Positions 5,206 to 6,538 of a stretch of 6,538 nucleotides of DNA are shown piece after piece (the stretch's first letter is position 1; every line of letters begins with the position of its first letter). The DNA lies in contig JAEZFL010000098.1 in NCBI GenBank assembly GCA_023417515.1, positions 1 to 6,538 of the forward strand. The letters are read 5' to 3'. The notes beneath the pieces were generated by a model. That model saw nothing but the letters and a program-made list of their open reading frames with translations, was not told the DNA's origin and did no database searches. The position numbers and the translations under genes are program-made. Origin of the DNA: Pseudomonadota bacterium (lineage in GTDB: Bacteria > Pseudomonadota > Alphaproteobacteria > Sphingomonadales > Sphingomonadaceae).

Positions 5206-6275
5206 TCCTCCGCTTCGCTCCGGCCCGGCTCGCGGTGCCGCCTCAAATAGAATTCGCTGTAGAAGGACGTGTAGACCGCCGCGGCGGGCGTCGCCACCAG
5301 CGCGCCGAGCAGGCCGAAGGCGAGCGCGAAGGCGAGCGCGTTGAACAGCAGCAGGACCGGGTGAATGCGCATTGCCGCGCCGCCGATGCGGGGCGCCACG
5401 AACGCACCGATGACCTCGCCCATGACGAGGTAGAATAGAGCGACATAGACAGCCAGCATCGGGCTGATCGCGAGTGCCACGATCACCGGCGGGATCGACA
5501 TCAGGTAGTTGCCGATGCGCGGGATGAACTCGACGAAGAAGGCGAGCGCGGCCCACACCAGGGCCCCGGGCACGTCGAGCCAGGTCAGCACCGCGAACAC
5601 CAGGACGAACTCGATCATGCCGACGAAGAAGGCCGCTTCCGCCCAGCCCCCGATCGTGCGCAGCGCCCGGCGATAGGCGCGAACGCCGGTGCGCCGGTGG
5701 CGGCGCGGCAGGCTGCCGATGTAGAAGCGAAGCACCGGCCGCGGACGAGAAACCAGGCCGATGACCCCGCTGAGGAAGATGATGGTGAGCGCGATCGCGC
5801 CGAGCAGGCGCAGCGAGAGGTTGCTGACCCCCTCGAACGCCGCGCCCAGATCGGGCGGGCTGCCGTTGGCGACCCAGCCCTGCAAATCGGGATAGCGGGA
5901 GAGAAGATCGGCGATCTGCCGATTGAGACGGTCGATCAGCTCCGGCAGCCGGTCGACCAAAGTGGCAACCTGCTCGGCGACGCGCGGGATGATCAGCCAG
6001 CCGATCATCGCCAGCGCGGCGAGGAACAGCGCAAGCACGATGGCGGCCGCCGCCCCCCGCGGCACGCCGCGCCGGCGCAGCGCCTGGACCGGCATCGACA
6101 GCGCCATCGACACCACGACGACCAGGAACAGCAGCAGGAGGGCGGTGAGGATCCGCTCGAGGAACCACAGGGCCACGACGGCGAGCGCGGCGGTGAGCAC
6201 GAAGCCGATCCACGATCCGCGCGGTCGCGGCGCCGGAAAGACGGGTCCGCGCGGCTGATTGATGTCGACGGCCAT
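5202..6275 (-). CDS. AI-2E family transporter, 357 aa
   Basis: A polytopic inner-membrane permease of the AI-2E (PerM/TqsA/YhhT) family. Hydrophobic segments lie at about residues 22-37, 42-62, 74-96 and 155-176, then in a C-terminal block from 213 to 334. A soluble helical stretch separates them (97-150, with LVDRLPELIDRLNRQIADLL). The conserved C-terminal core is clear: FFVEFIPRIGNYLMSIPPVI (246-265) and VAPRIGGAAMRIHPVLLLFN (293-312), then GLLGALVATPAAA (321-333). Despite the name, family members have varied or unknown cargo, including proposed ion antiport, so autoinducer export should not be assumed. ATG 6275 is preferred to the adjacent GTG 6278, which lies in the AAGGG that probably serves the ribosome. 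It is first in an operon with the S10 peptidase and divergent from the zinc-ribbon gene. Confidence 0.9.
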   Translation of the reverse strand: MAVDINQPRGPVFPAPRPRGSWIGFVLTAALAVVALWFLERILTALLLLFLVVVVSMALSMPVQALRRRGVPRGAAAAIVLALFLAALAMIGWLIIPRVAEQVATLVDRLPELIDRLNRQIADLLSRYPDLQGWVANGSPPDLGAAFEGVSNLSLRLLGAIALTIIFLSGVIGLVSRPRPVLRFYIGSLPRRHRRTGVRAYRRALRTIGGWAEAAFFVGMIEFVLVFAVLTWLDVPGALVWAALAFFVEFIPRIGNYLMSIPPVIVALAISPMLAVYVALFYLVMGEVIGAFVAPRIGGAAMRIHPVLLLFNALAFALAFGLLGALVATPAAAVYTSFYSEFYLRRHREPGRSEAEE

Positions 6276-6301
6276 CACCCTTGCCCTAGCGAAGGCAGGT
6301 G

Positions 6302-6318
6302 CGGAACGCTACGTTCCG
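6302..6318. promoter_or_regulatory. Palindrome in divergent intergenic gap
   Basis: CGGAACG (6302-6308) and CGTTCCG (6312-6318) form a perfect 7-bp inverted repeat around CTA. It lies in the 69-base gap between the start codons of the AI-2E permease and the zinc-ribbon gene, where promoters for both must lie. It could be an operator for a dimeric regulator or a hairpin. GGAAC also resembles the -35 of the alphaproteobacterial EcfG stress sigma factor, but no good CGTT lies at the needed spacing on either strand. Confidence 0.35.
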
Positions 6319-6344
6319 GCGCAACGGACAAGAGGAACCCGACG

Positions 6345-6538
6345 ATGGTGGAACGCGCAGAACCTTTGCTGTGCCCGGTGGATCAGAGCGTGATGGTGCT
6401 ATCCGCGCGCCAGGGGATCGAGATCGACTATTGTCCGACCTGCCGCGGCGTCTGGCTCGACCGGGGCGAATTGAACAAGATCATCGAGAAGAGCGCCGCG
6501 CCGGGCGGCGCCAATGCGCCCGAGGCCCCGCCGCAACC
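6345..6538 (+). CDS. zf-TFIIB zinc-ribbon protein, N-terminal part
   Basis: The first 64 residues of a small zf-TFIIB-like (PF13453 type) protein, cut by the window end. The core reads LLCPVD (8-13), then QGIEIDYCPTCRGVWLDRGE (23-42), followed by LNKIIEKS. Cys10, Cys30 and Cys33 are probable metal ligands. The first knuckle is CPVD rather than CPxC, a variant I believe is common in this group, so Asp13 may be the fourth ligand or metal binding may be altered. The GVWLDRGEL signature makes the family assignment secure. An Ala/Pro-rich tail begins near residue 51. The start ATG 6345 has AGAGGA eight bases upstream. The function of the family is not established; a nucleic-acid or protein-binding role is inferred. 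Confidence 0.85.
   Translation, partial: MVERAEPLLCPVDQSVMVLSARQGIEIDYCPTCRGVWLDRGELNKIIEKSAAPGGANAPEAPPQ

Noticed and set aside
3691..6213. A single 840-codon frame that would fuse the peptidase to a long N-terminal extension
   Set aside because: The upstream half is Arg/Ala/Pro-rich, out of frame with the clear AI-2E permease, and would bury the peptidase signal peptide. It is a GC-rich shadow.
6292..6317. EcfG-type stress promoter driving the AI-2E gene
   Set aside because: On the minus strand GGAAC is followed after 17 bases by CCTT rather than CGTT, so one key position fails. The GGAAC is already explained by the palindrome.

Overview
The window is GC-rich chromosomal DNA, most likely from an alphaproteobacterium of the Sphingomonadales. 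That placement is inferred from strong G/C at third codon positions, the GTG/ATG starts, the gene types (S10 peptidase, AI-2E permease, zf-TFIIB ribbon, sseA beside metC) and the style of the intergenic palindromic repeats. It has not been tested by any search. I recognise no tRNA, rRNA, CRISPR array, insertion sequence or phage gene. No gene-free stretch exceeds 300 bases; the longest is 2498-2702.

Layout. 1-131 is intergenic: a G homopolymer at the edge, then a strong terminator-like hairpin that is also of repeat type. 132-488 (+) is a small unrecognised acidic, alanine-rich protein. It overlaps the 3' end of the next gene tail to tail. 462-2497 (-) is a two-gene sulfur operon: sseA (3-mercaptopyruvate sulfurtransferase) then metC (cystathionine beta-lyase-like), joined by a 4-base GTGA stop/start overlap.

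2498-2702 is the head-to-head gap between sseA and the next (+) operon. It holds a REP-like double hairpin (2524-2610) and a dense cluster of the heptamer ATATCGA/TCGATAT (2621-2704), including an 11-bp inverted repeat. 2703-3583 (+) is a tight three-gene operon: a four-helix DUF2975 membrane protein, a YozG-type Cro/CI helix-turn-helix regulator, and a 41-residue single-helix membrane protein that a routine length cutoff would miss. A second, different REP-like doublet follows (3591-3683), so this operon lies between two repeat pairs.

3691-6275 (-) is another two-gene unit: an AI-2E family permease, then a secreted S10 serine carboxypeptidase-like protein overlapping it by 4 bases (ATGA). 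The ORF starting at 6345 (+) is divergent from the permease across a 69-base gap with a small palindrome. It encodes a zf-TFIIB zinc-ribbon protein cut off by the window end.

Most genes are ordinary housekeeping or accessory families. The part that deserves attention is the DUF2975/HTH/41-aa operon with its heptamer-rich control region. It looks like a self-regulated membrane-associated module whose signal and output are unknown.
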